DNA of 64,000 nt from Agromyces cavernae (GTDB lineage: Bacteria; Actinomycetota; Actinomycetes; Actinomycetales; Microbacteriaceae): assembly GCF_021044935.1 (NCBI RefSeq), contig NZ_JAJNMP010000001.1:620001-684000 (forward strand), written 5' to 3'. Shown here piece after piece: positions 1 to 9,618 of this stretch. The first letter of the stretch is position 1. Each line of letters begins with the position of its first letter. The translations under genes were made by a program, and so were the position numbers. The notes under the pieces were generated by a model that was not told the origin of the DNA, did no database searches, and saw only the letters and a list, made by a program, of their open reading frames with translations.

Positions 1-14
1 AGTAGGGGGTGGTG

Positions 15-1175
15 ATGCACACCGTCGTGCGCGTCGCAGGACCCGACCTCATTCTGAGGCCCTCGCCCGTCGCGATGGTCTGGAACGAGCCCGGTCGCCC
101 GCATGACGCCCTCGCGGCGCCGGGCGTGCGGCTCTCACCCGGTGAAGCCCTCGTCGAGGTCGAACTCGCCACGATCTGCGGGTCCGACGTGAACACCGTG
201 CGCGGCACGCAGCCGGCGGCGACCCCGCTCGTGCTCGGACACGAGCAGGTGGGTCGGGTCGTCGCCGTGGGCGAGGGCGCGGTGCGCTCCGACGGCTCAG
301 CGCTCGAGCTCGGCGATCGCGTCGTCTGGTCGGTCACCGTGAGCTGCGGCGAATGCGACCGCTGCCGACGCGGCCTCACCCAGAAGTGCCGGTCGCTCGC
401 GAAGTACGGCCATGAACGCGTGCACCGCGGCTGGGAGCTGTCGGGCAGCTTCGCCACGCACGTGCAGCTGCGCGCGGGAACGGCGATCGTGCGCGTGACG
501 GAACAGCTGCCTGCCCTCGTCGCGGCGCCCGCCTCGTGCGCCACCGCGACCGCGGTGGCCGCGCTCGACGCGGCATCGACCCGGGTTCGGCTGGGCGGCG
601 CGGGCATGCTCGTGACAGGTGCCGGCATGATCGGCCTCAGCGCGACCGCGCTCGCGATCGAGGCCGGAGCCACGGTGATCGTGTCGGAGCCCGACCCCGC
701 CCGTCGCGCCTTCGCCGCACGCCTCGGAGCGATCGCCGTCGACCCGGGCGCCCGGGGCAGCTCACCCGAACGGCTCGACGCGGCGATCGAGGCATTGACG
801 GCGCGCGGCATCCCCGAAGTGCTCATCTCGATCGAAGCGTCGGGCTCCGCAGCGGCGGCACAGACGGCCGTGCGAACGCTCGGCATCGGCGGCATCGCCG
901 TGCTGCTCGGAACCGTGACCCCCGGCTCCGAGGTCCCGGTCGATCCCGAGGCGATCGTGCGACGCCTCGTCACGGTCACGGGCGTGCACAACTACACCCC
1001 CGACCAGCTCGTTCGCGCCGTGGCGTTCCTCGAGCGCTCGTGGCGCGGCCTGCCGCTCGACGAACTCGTCGGTGCGACCCACGCACTCGCCGACCTCGAT
1101 GCGGCGCTCGCCGAGGCCGCCACCGGCGAGCACGTGCGCGTCGGCGTCGCGCCGGGGCGTCGCCCGCACCCCTGA
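15..1175 (+). CDS. Zinc-binding alcohol dehydrogenase, medium-chain (MDR) family
   Basis: Predicted cytosolic NAD(P)-dependent oxidoreductase. Near residue 55 ICGSD supplies a catalytic zinc cysteine and GHE supplies the next ligands. A C-x2-C-x2-C-x7-C structural zinc site lies near residues 112-127, and a Rossmann motif GAGMIG near 200. The APASCATATA stretch before the Rossmann domain resembles the clade often found beside phosphonate catabolism genes, but no phosphonate gene is in view, so the substrate is unknown. An in-frame TAG at 3-5 shows the gene is complete. AGGGGG at 4-9 favours the ATG at 15 over the GTG codons at 9 and 12. Confidence 0.85.
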   Translation: MHTVVRVAGPDLILRPSPVAMVWNEPGRPHDALAAPGVRLSPGEALVEVELATICGSDVNTVRGTQPAATPLVLGHEQVGRVVAVGEGAVRSDGSALELGDRVVWSVTVSCGECDRCRRGLTQKCRSLAKYGHERVHRGWELSGSFATHVQLRAGTAIVRVTEQLPALVAAPASCATATAVAALDAASTRVRLGGAGMLVTGAGMIGLSATALAIEAGATVIVSEPDPARRAFAARLGAIAVDPGARGSSPERLDAAIEALTARGIPEVLISIEASGSAAAAQTAVRTLGIGGIAVLLGTVTPGSEVPVDPEAIVRRLVTVTGVHNYTPDQLVRAVAFLERSWRGLPLDELVGATHALADLDAALAEAATGEHVRVGVAPGRRPHP

Positions 1176-1228
1176 GCGGGCAGTCGTCGGCGCGCTTGCG
1201 TCGTGTACCGTGACGCAGGGGTGCATCG

Positions 1229-1648
1229 ATGATCACACGCGAGCTCGCGCTCGCCCTCCGCGACTCGGGACTCGTCTGGAACCCCGAGTCGGGCGACCGA
1301 TTCCAACTCGACCTGCCCTCGAACGTCGAGGCCGAGGCCGAGGCCGACGTGTTCACCGTGAGCGAGATGACGATCGACACGCTGCCCACCCCGACCGGCG
1401 CGATCCTCGCCTTCAACGGAACCACCGAGTGGGCGCTCGACTCGGTCGCGATCGCGGATGCCGTGTGGCTGCCGCGCGAGGACCAGCTGCGCGAGCTGCT
1501 GCGCGGCGCGTTCCGGTCGCTCGGGCGGCTCGACGACGCGTTCGAGGTCGTGATCGACCTCGGCGGCGAGACGCGGCGGTTCGAACACCCCGACGCCGCC
1601 GAGGCGTACGGGCTCGCATTGCTGGCACTCATCGGGAGGTCGCGATGA
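1229..1648 (+). CDS. Conserved hypothetical protein, 139 aa
   Basis: Acidic soluble protein with no signal peptide or membrane segment and no catalytic motif I recognise. Homologues in Microbacteriaceae are, as far as I recall, sometimes labelled as a pilus assembly protein, which nothing here supports. AGGGG at 1217-1221 is a suitable ribosome binding site for the ATG. Its stop codon overlaps the next start (ATGA), so the two genes are translationally coupled and probably act together. Confidence 0.75.
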   Translation: MITRELALALRDSGLVWNPESGDRFQLDLPSNVEAEAEADVFTVSEMTIDTLPTPTGAILAFNGTTEWALDSVAIADAVWLPREDQLRELLRGAFRSLGRLDDAFEVVIDLGGETRRFEHPDAAEAYGLALLALIGRSR

Positions 1649-2190
1649 CGGATGCCGCGACACCGCCCGATGACGCAGCCGAGGCACTCGATCGTGCCCG
1701 TGAGCACCTGAGCCGCGCGGCGAGCGCGCTCGCCGAGTCGGGAGCCCGACGCGAGGTGCTCGCCGAGTTCGTACCCGAGCGGCGCGTCCTCGGCGTTCCG
1801 AGGGCCGCACGCATGGTGCCCGTCGCCCGGGTGTGGCGCCTGGGCGTCGTGCTGCTCGACGAGACCGGCTCGGTCTGGGCAACCGGGCGGGTCGTGCGCG
1901 CCGAGCGATCCGCGCGGAGGAGCGTCACCGCCGAGGCCGTCGCCGAGCAGCGCGCGCACCGTGCGGCCGCGGTGAAGGGCGGCATCGCCGAGGGCGAGAC
2001 CGTGAACTTCGATGCGCGCCCGATCGATCTCGACGAGCTCGCGAGCGCCGGGACATCCGGCCCGCTCGTGCTTCGCGACGATCAGGTGTTCATTCGCTGG
2101 AGCGCGACGCAGGCCGACGCGCTCACACCGCTCGAGCGGTATCTCGCCGATCGCGTCGAGCTGCTCGCGAATCCGCCGTCGGGGACGTGA
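1645..2190 (+). CDS. Conserved hypothetical protein, 181 aa, coupled to upstream gene
   Basis: Starts at an ATG that overlaps the previous stop by four bases. The N-terminal third is an Ala/Arg/Glu-rich helix, followed by a segment with RVWRLGVVLLDETGSVWATG that looks like beta strands. There are no membrane segments. I do not recognise the family. The 60-base gap to the erm leader promoter marks the end of this two-gene unit. Confidence 0.7.
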   Translation: MTDAATPPDDAAEALDRAREHLSRAASALAESGARREVLAEFVPERRVLGVPRAARMVPVARVWRLGVVLLDETGSVWATGRVVRAERSARRSVTAEAVAEQRAHRAAAVKGGIAEGETVNFDARPIDLDELASAGTSGPLVLRDDQVFIRWSATQADALTPLERYLADRVELLANPPSGT

Positions 2191-2237
2191 TACGGCGTTC
2201 CCCGGCCATGTCCGGTGCATCGCTCGGGCGGCTTTGC

Positions 2238-2243
2238 TAAGGT
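2238..2243 (+). promoter_or_regulatory. Predicted -10 box of the erm leader transcript
   Basis: TAAGGT within TGCTAAGGT lies 8 bases before a GTG codon, so transcription would start at or next to that GTG and give a leaderless mRNA. No strong -35 was found. Confidence 0.5.
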
Positions 2244-2251
2244 CGACGACC

Positions 2252-2299
2252 GTGTCCTGCGATTTCTCGGCGATGATCATTCGGCCCCGCACCGCCTGA
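2252..2299 (+). CDS. Putative macrolide-sensing leader peptide, 15 aa
   Basis: Short ORF reading MSCDFSAMIIRPRTA, starting on a GTG that coincides with the predicted transcription start. The RPR triplet near the end fits the Arg-x-Arg pattern seen in some drug-stalled Erm leader peptides (ErmD class has RLR). Its stop codon overlaps the first base pairs of a 9-bp hairpin, the usual layout for ribosome-controlled attenuation. An internal ATG at 2273 would give the 8-residue MIIRPRTA. Function is inferred from position and motif only. Confidence 0.45.
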   Translation: MSCDFSAMIIRPRTA

Positions 2300-2336
2300 G
2301 GCGGAGCGACCGGTCCTTCACGCGTTCCTCCGCCTC
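2298..2336 (+). promoter_or_regulatory. erm: Hairpin after leader ORF, candidate erm attenuator
   Basis: GAGGCGGAG (2298-2306) pairs perfectly with CTCCGCCTC (2328-2336), and two more pairs are possible outside. There is no T-run, so it could act by translational or transcriptional attenuation. It lies 69 bases before the erm start codon. Confidence 0.5.
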
Positions 2337-2404
2337 GGCCATGACCCTGGCCGCGGTGCGTCTTCGGCGTGCCCGGCTGACGATCCTCGCCAGCGGAGTC
2401 TTCA

Positions 2405-3292
2405 GTGCGCACACACGCTTCTTCTCTTTCTCGCCCATCCCGATCGGCGACGCACGTGGCCGGACGCCACGAGCTCGGCCAGAACTTCCTCGTCGACCGC
2501 GGCGTCGTCGACCGCATCGTCTCGCTGGCCGCAGCGACGCCCGGCCGGATCATCGAACTCGGCGCGGGCAGCGGGGCGCTCACCCGCGAGCTCGCCGGAC
2601 TCGGCCGGCCGCTCACCGCACTCGAGATCGACGCCCGCCGAGTCGCAGCCCTGCGTCGCGATCTCGACCGCGAGCGCGCCGGCCATGTGACGGTCGTGCA
2701 TGCCGATGCCCTCGCGTGGCGTTACCCGCGCGTGCCGCACACGGTCGTCGGCAACGTGCCGTTCCACCTCACCACGGCCATCCTGCGCTCGCTGCTTGCC
2801 CGCGGGCACTGGACCGATGCGATCCTGCTCACCCAATGGGAGGTCGCGAGACGCCGGTGCGGGGTCGGCGGCTCGAGCCTGCTCACCGCCCAGTGGGATC
2901 CGTGGTTCTCGTTCCGCCTCCACGAACGCGTGCCCGCGCGCGCGTTCCGTCCCGCGCCGTCGGTCGACGGCGGCGTGTTCGCAATCCAGCGTCGAGAGCA
3001 ACCTCTCGTCGCGTCGACCGATCGTGGCGCGTACCAGGCGTTCGTCGCCGAGGTCTATCGAGGGCGAGGGCGTGGCCTCGCGCAGATCCTCACCCGCACC
3101 TCGCGCCCGCTGCAATCGGCGCCGGCCCGCCGGTTGCTCGGCTCGCTCGGGCTCGCGGACCACGTGCTGCCGAGCCGGGTCAGCGGACCGCAGTGGGCGG
3201 AGATCTGGTCGGCCGTACGCGACACGGCGCCGCGGCGCGCAGGATCAGGTTCTCGCACGGGACGTAGCGGCAGAAGCGGATCGCGTGCGTAG
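2405..3292 (+). CDS. erm: 23S rRNA (adenine-N6)-methyltransferase, Erm family
   Basis: S-adenosylmethionine-dependent methylase expected to modify A2058 of 23S rRNA and so protect against macrolides, lincosamides and streptogramin B. Residues 20-30 read GRHELGQNFL, the actinobacterial Erm opening. The SAM motif ELGAGSG follows near 50, and the catalytic NVPF sits near 118. The C-terminus ends in an Arg/Ser/Gly tail as in other actinobacterial Erm proteins. GTG at 2405 is chosen because GGAG lies 7 bases before it; GTG 2456 is an alternative. No transposon flanks it, so it looks like an intrinsic chromosomal gene. Confidence 0.9.
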   Translation: MRTHASSLSRPSRSATHVAGRHELGQNFLVDRGVVDRIVSLAAATPGRIIELGAGSGALTRELAGLGRPLTALEIDARRVAALRRDLDRERAGHVTVVHADALAWRYPRVPHTVVGNVPFHLTTAILRSLLARGHWTDAILLTQWEVARRRCGVGGSSLLTAQWDPWFSFRLHERVPARAFRPAPSVDGGVFAIQRREQPLVASTDRGAYQAFVAEVYRGRGRGLAQILTRTSRPLQSAPARRLLGSLGLADHVLPSRVSGPQWAEIWSAVRDTAPRRAGSGSRTGRSGRSGSRA

Positions 3293-3300
3293 CGGGAGGC

Positions 3301-3681
3301 TCAGCGTCGCGCGCTCGGGCCGTCGGATGTGTCGTCGTCGTCGCGGTCGGCGCCTTCGCCGGTCGCGCCGCCGTTGCCGGTCTCGTCGGTCTTGCCGGTC
3401 TCGTCGGTCTTGGCGGTCTTGTCGGGCTCGCCGCTCTCGCGCTTGGAGCCCTTGGCCTCCTGCTCACGGATCGACTCGATCACCGAGTCCTGCAGGCCTT
3501 TCTGCCCGGTGTGCAGCTCCTGGTACTTCTCGCCCGCGCCCATGAGCGGGCCGAACGCGTGACGCCACCGGGCTCCGCTCGGCGCCTTGACGAAGCGCAT
3601 GACGATGCCGATGACGATGACGAGGGCGAAGAGCGCCAACGCCCCGGTCGCGAGCATTCCGTAGAACGCGAGATCGCCCAT
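3301..3681 (-). CDS. Single-span membrane protein with charged repeat tail, 126 aa
   Basis: One hydrophobic segment (about residues 5-27) is followed by a soluble tail. The last 45 residues are low-complexity and charged, with KTDETG repeated in tandem. In DNA this is an exact 18-bp repeat at 3376-3393 and 3394-3411 with a decayed third copy. Function unknown. It starts one base after the Nudix stop codon, so it is co-transcribed with that gene. Confidence 0.75.
   Translation of the reverse strand: MGDLAFYGMLATGALALFALVIVIGIVMRFVKAPSGARWRHAFGPLMGAGEKYQELHTGQKGLQDSVIESIREQEAKGSKRESGEPDKTAKTDETGKTDETGNGGATGEGADRDDDDTSDGPSARR
3376..3411. repeat. Two tandem 18-bp repeats inside a coding tail
   Basis: Exact tandem duplication encoding KTDETG twice, followed by a diverged copy. 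It keeps the reading frame and probably varies in copy number among relatives. Confidence 0.8.
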
Positions 3682-3682
3682 G

Positions 3683-4192
3683 TCAGAATCCGAACGGGGT
3701 GATCGGGGCGAGGCGGCGCTCGCGCAGTGCTTCGATGACGGCCAGCTCGTGCGGCACGACGGGGTCGGGCAGCGCGTCGAGCGGGAACCAGCCGAGGTCG
3801 GCGGCCTTGTCTTCGACGAGCTGGGGATCGCCCTGCCACCGCGTCACCTGGAAGAACACGTCGATGCGCTCGTCGATGGCGGCGCCGGTCGCGCCCGTGC
3901 GATGCATGACGGTGAGCACCTCGAGGTCGGACTCGTCGACCTCGACCCCCAGTTCTTCGCGGGTCTCGCGGGCGGCGCCGGCGAGGAGCGTCTCACCGCG
4001 CTCGACGTGTCCGGCTGCCCCGCACGCCCAATGGCCGTCGTAGTAGCCCGTGCCTCGCCGCAGCTGCAGCAGCACCTCGTCGCCGCGACGAAGCAGCACG
4101 TATGCGGCCGGGATCACCGCGAAACGCCCGTGATCGGCGGCGTAGGCCTCGGTGTACTCGAGGTTCTCGGTGCTCTCGGTGCTCTCGGTCAT
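3683..4192 (-). CDS. Nudix hydrolase, 169 aa
   Basis: Cytosolic pyrophosphohydrolase of the Nudix superfamily. The Nudix box is complete: GHVERGE at about residue 73, then seven residues, then RETREELG, giving the metal-binding REUxEE core. Substrate cannot be assigned; the GYYDGHWACGAAGHVE context is common in actinobacterial MutT/NUDIX proteins of uncertain substrate. ATG 4192 is preferred to the longer frame, which would run into purL. It heads a two-gene unit with the membrane protein downstream. Confidence 0.85.
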   Translation of the reverse strand: MTESTESTENLEYTEAYAADHGRFAVIPAAYVLLRRGDEVLLQLRRGTGYYDGHWACGAAGHVERGETLLAGAARETREELGVEVDESDLEVLTVMHRTGATGAAIDERIDVFFQVTRWQGDPQLVEDKAADLGWFPLDALPDPVVPHELAVIEALRERRLAPITPFGF

Positions 4193-4245
4193 GACGGTCT
4201 CGGTGTGCTTCTTCGTCTCGATACGCTTCGCTCGTCGACGTGCGT

Positions 4246-6579
<2,334 letters not shown>

Positions 6580-6642
6580 GAGTGGCGAGCTCCAGAAGAC
6601 GGCGGCGAGGCGGATGCCGCGGGGCGAATGCCTGACCGTGCC

Positions 6643-6648
6643 AGTCTA
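6643..6648 (-). promoter_or_regulatory. Predicted -10 box of purL
   Basis: TAGACT on the minus strand, about 64 bases upstream of the purL GTG. The -35 region is not obvious. Confidence 0.4.
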
Positions 6649-6698
6649 CTTGTCGCGCGCTGCGCCCCGACCGGGCGCCGACGGGGTCGCCCCTCGAA

Positions 6699-7529
6699 TC
6701 ACTCCGCGCGCGAGAACGCCGACGCCCGCTCGACCTGCTCGCGGGTGAGTGCGACCCCGGTGTACCGCTCGAACTGCCGCGCCGCCTGTAGCGCGATCAC
6801 CTCGGCTCCCGTGATCACGCGCTTGCCGGCTGCGCGACCCGCGACGATGAGCGGAGTCTCCGCGGGGAACGCGACGACGTCGAACACCGTTTCGGCGCGC
6901 TCGATGAGCCCTGGCGAGAATGCGACCGACTCGGCGTCGGGCCCGTCCATGCCGAGCGGGGTGACGTTCACGATGACGTCGATCGTGCGCGCAGGGTCAT
7001 CCGCCGTGGGCTCGTCGGCCACCCACGCGTACCCGTATTTCTCGGCGAGCGCCGGCCCCGCGACCGCATTGCGGGCCAGTACCGTGACGTCGTCGAATCC
7101 CGCCCCGCGGAAGGCCGCGACGACCGCCTTCGCCATGCCTCCCGACCCGCGCATGAGCACCCGTGACGTCGGGTCGAGCGAGGAAACGGCGATGAGCTCG
7201 GCGATCGCCTCGTAGTCGGTGTTCGAAGCCGTGAGAACCCCGCCGTCGTTGACGATCGTGTTCACCGACTCGATCGCCGCGGCCGACTCCTCGACGACGT
7301 CGACGAGGGGGATGACGGCCTCCTTGAACGGCATCGAGACGCTGCATCCACGGATCCCGAGCGCACGGATGCCGCGCACGGCGCCCTCGATGTCGTCGGT
7401 CGTGAACGCCTTGTAGATGAAGTTCAGGCCGAGCTCGTCGTAGAGGAAGTTATGGAATCGCGTGCCGAGATTCGACGGACGGCCGGCGAGCGAGATGCAG
7501 ACCGACATGTCCTTGTTGAGGATGGGCAT
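6699..7529 (-). CDS. Shikimate 5-dehydrogenase-like protein (AroE/YdiB type)
   Basis: NADP-dependent shikimate/quinate dehydrogenase fold. SVSMPFKE near residue 63 carries the catalytic lysine, and NTDY near 100 holds the catalytic Asp, with Tyr where AroE usually has Trp or Gly. A GSGGMAKAV Rossmann motif follows near 125. At 276 residues it has the normal length. ATG 7529 (MPILNKDMSV) is chosen because this N-terminus is conserved in the actinobacterial subgroup; the longer frame adds 50 unrelated residues. It may be a dedicated AroE or a paralogue acting on a related compound. Confidence 0.85.
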   Translation of the reverse strand: MPILNKDMSVCISLAGRPSNLGTRFHNFLYDELGLNFIYKAFTTDDIEGAVRGIRALGIRGCSVSMPFKEAVIPLVDVVEESAAAIESVNTIVNDGGVLTASNTDYEAIAELIAVSSLDPTSRVLMRGSGGMAKAVVAAFRGAGFDDVTVLARNAVAGPALAEKYGYAWVADEPTADDPARTIDVIVNVTPLGMDGPDAESVAFSPGLIERAETVFDVVAFPAETPLIVAGRAAGKRVITGAEVIALQAARQFERYTGVALTREQVERASAFSRAE

Positions 7530-7599
7530 GCGACCATGCTGCCGGATACCCCGGTCGCGGAGGGCGACGGATGCCCCGGCGCGACCCAGGCTCGCCCGG

Positions 7600-7605
7600 T
7601 AGACT
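7600..7605 (+). promoter_or_regulatory. Predicted -10 box upstream of MFS gene
   Basis: TAGACT followed 5 bases later by a GTG (7611) in frame with the MFS gene. Either the mRNA has a 5' UTR of about 120 bases, or the protein has a leaderless start adding 40 basic residues. Confidence 0.45.
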
Positions 7606-7730
7606 GGCCCGTGGTCGCCGGTTCGCGGTGGCCCTGGGCGCGCACATCGGCGCGCAGTCGACCCGCCGTCGTGCGCCATGCGGAGCCCCGCACCGCGCCC
7701 GCGGGAGACGCCTTTCCGCTCAGGTATCCC

Positions 7731-8951
7731 ATGACGTCGTCAACTCCCGTCACCCCTATTCCTCCGCAAGGCCCCACGCAGGCACCGCCGTTCCCGTGGG
7801 TCGGCCTGCTCGTGCTCGCCGCGGCCGTGTTCCTCTCGGTCACGATCGAGATGATCCCCACCGGGCTGCTGCCCGACATGAGTCGCGAGCTCGGGGTCGG
7901 CGAGCCGCTCATCGGCCTGCTCGTGACGGTGTTCGCGGCCACGGTCGTCGTCGTGACCGTGCCGTTGTCAGCGCTCACGAAGCGCGTGCCGCGCCGCACC
8001 CTCATCGTGATCACCCTCGCGGTGCTCGCCATCAGCTGCGTGCTCACCGCGATCGCGCCGAACTATCCCACCGTGGTCGCGACCCGCATCCTCGGCGGCG
8101 CCGCGCACGGACTCTTCTGGTCGGTCGTCGGCGCCTACGCGGGCCACCTCGTGCCGAAGGAGCAGCTCGCCCGCGCGGTCTCGATCAGCGTCGCCGGCGG
8201 TTCACTGGCGTTCGTGCTCGGCGTGCCGCTCGGCACGGCGCTCGGGCAGGCGTTCGGCTGGCGCCTCGCCTTCGCCGGCATCGGCCTGCTCACGCTGGTG
8301 GGTGCCGTGCTCGTGCAGCGGTACCTGCCGCCGGTGCGGCATCACGCCGGTGAAGCGGATGCTGCGCCCGTGCACCTGCGCTCGGACCCGACGTTCGTCT
8401 CGGTCATCGTCGTGTGCCTCATCACGTCGGTCACGATGGTGGGGGCCTACACCTTCTACACGTATGTGGCTCCGTTCATCACCGATGTCATGGCGATGCC
8501 GGCGAGTGCGATCAGCCCCATGCTGCTGGCGTACGGCATCGCGGGCGCGCTCGGTCTCGTGCTCGCCGGCACGGTGCTCGGGCGCCGCCCGACGATCGGG
8601 CTGGCGGTGGCGCTCGTCTCGACCGCGCTCGGGGTGGCGCTGCTCGCCCTGTTCCCGCAGGTGCCGCTCGTCGGCGTCGCGGCCTTCCTGCTCTGGGGCA
8701 CCGCGTTCGGCGCGCTGCCGCCGCTGCTGAACACGCGACTGCTGCACTCGGCGTCGGCGCGCATCCGCGACGCCGCGGCGTCGTTCTACACGACGGCCTT
8801 CAACGTCGGCATCGGCGGCGGGGCGCTGCTCGGGGCCGTGCTCTACGGGGTCATCGGGCTCGGCGGCCTGCCATGGGTGTTCGTGTCGCTGCTCGCGTGC
8901 TCGACGACCGCGCTCGTGTGGACGGCGCTCGTCAACCGCGTGCACCGCTGA
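7731..8951 (+). CDS. MFS transporter, DHA1 drug/sugar efflux type
   Basis: Integral membrane secondary transporter of 406 residues with about twelve hydrophobic spans. The loop between helices 2 and 3 carries LTKRVPRRTLIV, the MFS motif A region, and a GGAAHGLFWSVVGAY segment resembles AraJ-like arabinose or drug exporters. The substrate is unknown. ATG 7731 gives a normal N-terminus just before helix 1; GTG 7611 is an in-frame leaderless alternative. It is divergent from the shikimate dehydrogenase-like gene across 200 bases. Confidence 0.85.
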   Translation: MTSSTPVTPIPPQGPTQAPPFPWVGLLVLAAAVFLSVTIEMIPTGLLPDMSRELGVGEPLIGLLVTVFAATVVVVTVPLSALTKRVPRRTLIVITLAVLAISCVLTAIAPNYPTVVATRILGGAAHGLFWSVVGAYAGHLVPKEQLARAVSISVAGGSLAFVLGVPLGTALGQAFGWRLAFAGIGLLTLVGAVLVQRYLPPVRHHAGEADAAPVHLRSDPTFVSVIVVCLITSVTMVGAYTFYTYVAPFITDVMAMPASAISPMLLAYGIAGALGLVLAGTVLGRRPTIGLAVALVSTALGVALLALFPQVPLVGVAAFLLWGTAFGALPPLLNTRLLHSASARIRDAAASFYTTAFNVGIGGGALLGAVLYGVIGLGGLPWVFVSLLACSTTALVWTALVNRVHR

Positions 8952-8957
8952 TCTCGT

Positions 8958-8994
8958 GGGTTGAGGTGGGAACGAAGCGACCGTCTCGAAACCC
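8958..8994. repeat. Intergenic GGGTTGAGG...TCTCGAAACCC element
   Basis: Copy 1 of a repeat family with conserved ends GGGTTGAGG and GTCTCGAAACCC and a variable GC-rich middle. It lies just after the MFS stop codon, in the gap between convergent genes. Confidence 0.7.
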
Positions 8995-9026
8995 GGTGAG
9001 GTGTGGGGGCGCGCAGCGGTTCCGCA

Positions 9027-9368
9027 TTACGGTGTCCGAAGTGGCATCACGTCCTGGACGCCTAGGTAATGGGCCAGGGCCATGTCCACCTCGGCAAGCT
9101 GATCTCGGGTGAGGTAGTCGACCGGATCGCCGACAACGTAATCGACATCGATCGAACGGATCTGATCGACCAGCAGCCTCGTGTCACGGCCATCGATCTC
9201 CAACTCAGGACGATGAACGGACCGTCCCGCCGACGTCGAGGTGGGAACAATGGTGACGACGGACAATGGTGAGTCCGACGGCGACACGACCAGCCCGAGC
9301 CGTCTTCCGCCCTGATCATGTCCGCGTGGCCGGCCCAGGTCGATTCGGTAGACCGCGCCGCGAATCAC
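9027..9368 (-). CDS. mazF: Type II toxin, PemK/MazF family
   Basis: Predicted endoribonuclease toxin of 113 residues. The N-terminal IRGAVYRIDLG and later GLVVSPSDSPLSVVTIVPTS match the MazF/PemK barrel, with LLVDQIRSID as the conserved core strand. It overlaps the antitoxin gene by four bases (ATGA), giving coupled translation with antitoxin first. Target sequence cannot be predicted. Confidence 0.88.
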   Translation of the reverse strand: MIRGAVYRIDLGRPRGHDQGGRRLGLVVSPSDSPLSVVTIVPTSTSAGRSVHRPELEIDGRDTRLLVDQIRSIDVDYVVGDPVDYLTRDQLAEVDMALAHYLGVQDVMPLRTP

Positions 9369-9565
9369 CAGGCCTCAGGCTCCGCGTTGAGGTTCTCGTC
9401 CTTCAACGCGTCAGCGTCGGCTCGGAACTGTTCCAGCCAACGCTCGTGATCCAGCAGCCGCAGCGCACGGCGGAGCGTGTCGGACGTGCTCTCGCCAGGC
9501 TGCGCCGCTTCGCGAAGGATGCGCTCGTCGTCCTGAGTGGGGCGGAATCCGATCGTGGAGGCCAT
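9365..9565 (-). CDS. mazE: Antitoxin of MazEF-type pair, ribbon-helix-helix-like
   Basis: A 66-residue protein with an N-terminal IGFRPTQDDERIL segment and STSDTLRRALRLLDHE helix typical of small ribbon-helix-helix DNA binders, followed by an acidic C-terminus suited to cover the toxin. It is expected to bind MazF and repress its own promoter. The start codon sits 6 bases after a TAGGAT box, suggesting leaderless mRNA. Direct repeats upstream are the likely operator. Confidence 0.8.
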   Translation of the reverse strand: MASTIGFRPTQDDERILREAAQPGESTSDTLRRALRLLDHERWLEQFRADADALKDENLNAEPEAW

Positions 9566-9571
9566 GGCTCC

Positions 9572-9602
9572 ATCCTAGCGCGATGTTGAACAAATGTTGA
9601 AC
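9572..9602 (-). promoter_or_regulatory. mazEF promoter with direct-repeat operator
   Basis: On the minus strand TAGGAT (9577-9572) is a -10 box directly before the mazE ATG. Two perfect 9-bp direct repeats, ATGTTGAAC on the plus strand (9583-9591 and 9594-9602), cover the -35 region. Eleven-base periodicity puts both on one face of the helix, as expected for ribbon-helix-helix autoregulation. Confidence 0.6.
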
Positions 9603-9618
9603 ATGCCCGGGCGGCCCG

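Noticed and set aside
2341..3267. ATG at 2341 (MTLAAVRLRR...) as a second erm leader with an RLR motif
   Set aside because: The frame stays open through nearly all of erm, so it cannot end before the gene as a leader should; no ribosome binding site precedes it.
3301..3681. Secreted repeat adhesin
   Set aside because: The single hydrophobic segment is not followed by a cleavage site and the tail is short and low-complexity; a plain membrane-anchored protein fits better.
7452..7730. N-terminal extension of the MFS protein upstream of ATG 7731
   Set aside because: The sequence upstream of 7611 overlaps the divergent gene and lacks family similarity; only GTG 7611 remains as a weak alternative.
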